Shown piece after piece: positions 62,457-64,000 of a stretch of 64,000 nt of DNA. The translations under genes and the position numbers were made by a program. This DNA is from Cercis canadensis. Its lineage: Eukaryota; Streptophyta; Magnoliopsida; Fabales; Fabaceae. The stretch spans positions 1,374,122 to 1,438,121 of the forward strand of contig QAOA01002417.1 in assembly GCA_003255065.1 (NCBI GenBank), in the 5' to 3' direction. The notes under the pieces were generated by a model. The model saw only the letters and a program-made list of their open reading frames with translations, did no database searches and was not told the origin of the DNA. The stretch's first letter is position 1. Every line of letters begins with the position of its first letter.

Positions 62457-62463
62457 TATAAAT
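62457..62463 (+). promoter_or_regulatory. Probable TATA box of the ATL gene
   Basis: TATAAAT lies 148 bp before the ATG, after a C/T-rich stretch. This spacing would give a leader of about 115-125 bases, normal for an intronless ATL gene. Confidence 0.5.
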
Positions 62464-62610
62464 CTCCGCCAACTGAAACCTTCTTCTCTCAACTATAAGT
62501 ACCTGCCTCAATTAATTAGCCTTCCAACTTCACCCAAAGGCACCAAAACCTTTCCTTTCTCTCTTTCTCTGTTTTACCTTCAAGATTGTCAGACACTTTT
62601 CCACAAATAG

Positions 62611-63255
62611 ATGACTCGCACACTTAGAATTCTCAAAACCGTAGACAACGCTACGGTGGCAGCGCCGCCGCCGGAGGCCGTTGCCTTAGAATCGGACTTC
62701 GTGGTGATTCTAGCTGCTCTGCTCTGCGCTCTCATATGCGTGGTGGGTCTCATCGCCGTCGCACGCTGCGCGTGGCTCCGACGCGGGGCCGGCCCCGGTT
62801 CTTCCCCGAGGCAAGCGTTGGCCAACAAGGGGCTGAAGAAGAAGGTGCTCCAATCGCTACCTAAATTCACTTACATCGATAGCAATTCGAACAAATGGGT
62901 GGCTACGTCGGAGTGTGCGATTTGCTTGGCGGAGTTCGCCGAAGGAGACGAGATCCGGGTGCTGCCGCAGTGTGGCCACGGGTTCCACGTGAATTGCATA
63001 GATACATGGCTTGGGTCCCATTCTTCGTGCCCATCTTGTCGGCAGATTCTGGCGGTGACGAGGTGCCAGAAGTGCGGCCAGTATCCGGCGATTGGCGGCG
63101 AAGGAGGTGACGGAGCTACCAGAATTTCTGTTACTGAAACAGAATTGAAATCTGGCGAAGAGCGCAATGCTGCCGCTAATAGTAGTGTTAGTAACGGTAT
63201 TACCGCTAGCGTCGACTATCACGCTCACGGTGTTAATAATGGTTTCTTGCCTTAA
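62611..63255 (+). CDS. ATL8: ATL-type RING-H2 E3 ubiquitin ligase
   Basis: An intronless gene of 214 aa. A membrane helix at about 29-52 ([20 protein letters not shown]) anchors the protein. A basic stretch follows, then the GLD-type segment [17 protein letters not shown] (72-88), typical of ATLs. The RING-H2 domain at 102-143 has all eight zinc ligands: C102, C105, C121, H123, H126, C129, C140, C143. The C-terminus ends NNGFLP, close to the ending of Arabidopsis ATL8. ATLs transfer ubiquitin to membrane-linked targets in defence and sugar/starvation signalling (family knowledge); the substrate is unknown. Coding DNA is markedly GC-richer than its flanks, usual for this family. The subclass ATL8/ATL80/RHA3A is clear; the exact member is not, and synteny favours RHA3A (AT2G17450, from memory). 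Confidence 0.93.
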   Translation: MTRTLRILKTVDNATVAAPPPEAVALESDFVVILAALLCALICVVGLIAVARCAWLRRGAGPGSSPRQALANKGLKKKVLQSLPKFTYIDSNSNKWVATSECAICLAEFAEGDEIRVLPQCGHGFHVNCIDTWLGSHSSCPSCRQILAVTRCQKCGQYPAIGGEGGDGATRISVTETELKSGEERNAAANSSVSNGITASVDYHAHGVNNGFLP

Positions 63256-64000
63256 CATACCGGCTCTGCTTTTACCTTTTTGTATGTATTTGTAGGATTT
63301 TTTTTAAATTTTTTTTTTCTTGAAGTTGCTTGGAGAGAATCCAATGAAATTTGGGCAATTTTTCACTTTCCTCTCCTTCAATTTTTTCCTTCTACGAGCA
63401 ATTATTTATAATCATTTTTTTTTACACAAACATTCAGTAAACTATGATATTGCCAAAAATATGAATCTAAATGGCTCATTTACTTCTCTAATTTCAACTC
63501 AAATTACATCAAACAAGCAATTTGCGAAAAATTGTGAATTTATGCTTATAAAAATATCATTACTCTATTTTTAGAGAAAGTTAAAATGATATGGAATTTG
63601 GACCTTGCTAATCAATTTAAAAGCGACAACAACGAACAGCAAAATCAAATCTGCTCATCATAGAGTTTGCAATTTTGTAAAGCACTAGTATTTTATTAAA
63701 GGAATAAAAGGCAACGCAATGTTTCAATTAAAATATCCGGAATATTCAAGTTACATGGTTCTTGTTAACATGATGATATTCAAATACATAAGTACATCTA
63801 ACATTTTGTTGTTAATATGTCATGTCGTACTTTAATCACATCTAATTACAAATATATTAACAGCTGGCCACGCAAAGAGATATAATACATAGCTTGCATG
63901 TTAGCCAACCCCCCCCCTTTTTTTTTTTGTTATTGCTAAAAAATGCTTGTTAGCCAACCTACCAATCATTCAAACAAGCGGCGCAGTGGTTTTCTCCATT
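63256..64000. other. 3' flank of ATL
   Basis: ATL 3' UTR for the first 100-300 bases, then A/T-rich DNA with T- and C-runs (63909-63929). No gene is seen; the open frame at 63320-63574 has no recognisable similarity. Confidence 0.5.

Larger units (their letters stand above)
58953..62610. other. Intergenic region between MLO and ATL
   Basis: It contains the MLO 3' UTR (to about 59150), an (AT)n tract at 60632-60652 and otherwise unrecognised A/T-rich sequence. Stretches at 60080-60600 are less A/T-rich and may be old repeat or gene debris, but no frame or family is clear. The right 350 bp hold the ATL promoter. Confidence 0.5.

Overview
The window is nuclear DNA of a eudicot plant, AT-rich, with GT-AG introns and many small inverted-repeat transposons. 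I cannot name the species. Two single-N gaps, each flanked by near-identical sequence with one or two mismatches, suggest a draft assembly of a heterozygous genome.

Layout: (1) 1-9903, + strand: two tandem clade III glutamate receptor-like channel genes. The first is cut by the window start; the second is complete (6 coding exons, 939 aa). A 7-unit satellite of about 229 bp (10429-12030) follows the second gene. A single relic unit follows the first gene and is split by a MITE with a 9-bp target duplication. (2) 12221-18214, - strand: IRE1, the ER stress sensor kinase/RNase (7 exons, 939 aa), with an RTE-type LINE relic in intron 3. (3) 19699-30140, + strand: RRP44A/DIS3, the exosome catalytic subunit (24 exons, 935 aa), divergent from IRE1. 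(4) 31311-34009, - strand: a PILS auxin carrier (10 exons, 416 aa), convergent with RRP44A. (5) 36600-41750: gene-poor. (6) 41754-45594, - strand: a small plastid membrane protein (5 exons, 169 aa). (7) 45600-52700: gene-poor and rich in MITEs, including one that carries an ACC oxidase exon fragment. (8) 52725-58952, + strand: a clade III MLO gene (15 exons, 576 aa). (9) 62611-63255, + strand: an intronless ATL RING-H2 E3 ligase.

All spliced models were built by hand. Each coding length is divisible by three and every junction used is GT-AG. From memory, the order ATL - MLO - PILS - RRP44A - IRE1 matches Arabidopsis chromosome 2 around AT2G17450-AT2G17520, so this looks like a conserved syntenic block. 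The most notable functional point is the head-to-head pair IRE1 (which cleaves ER mRNAs) and RRP44A (which degrades RNA 3'-5').

I saw no LTR retrotransposon, tRNA, rRNA or CRISPR-like array.
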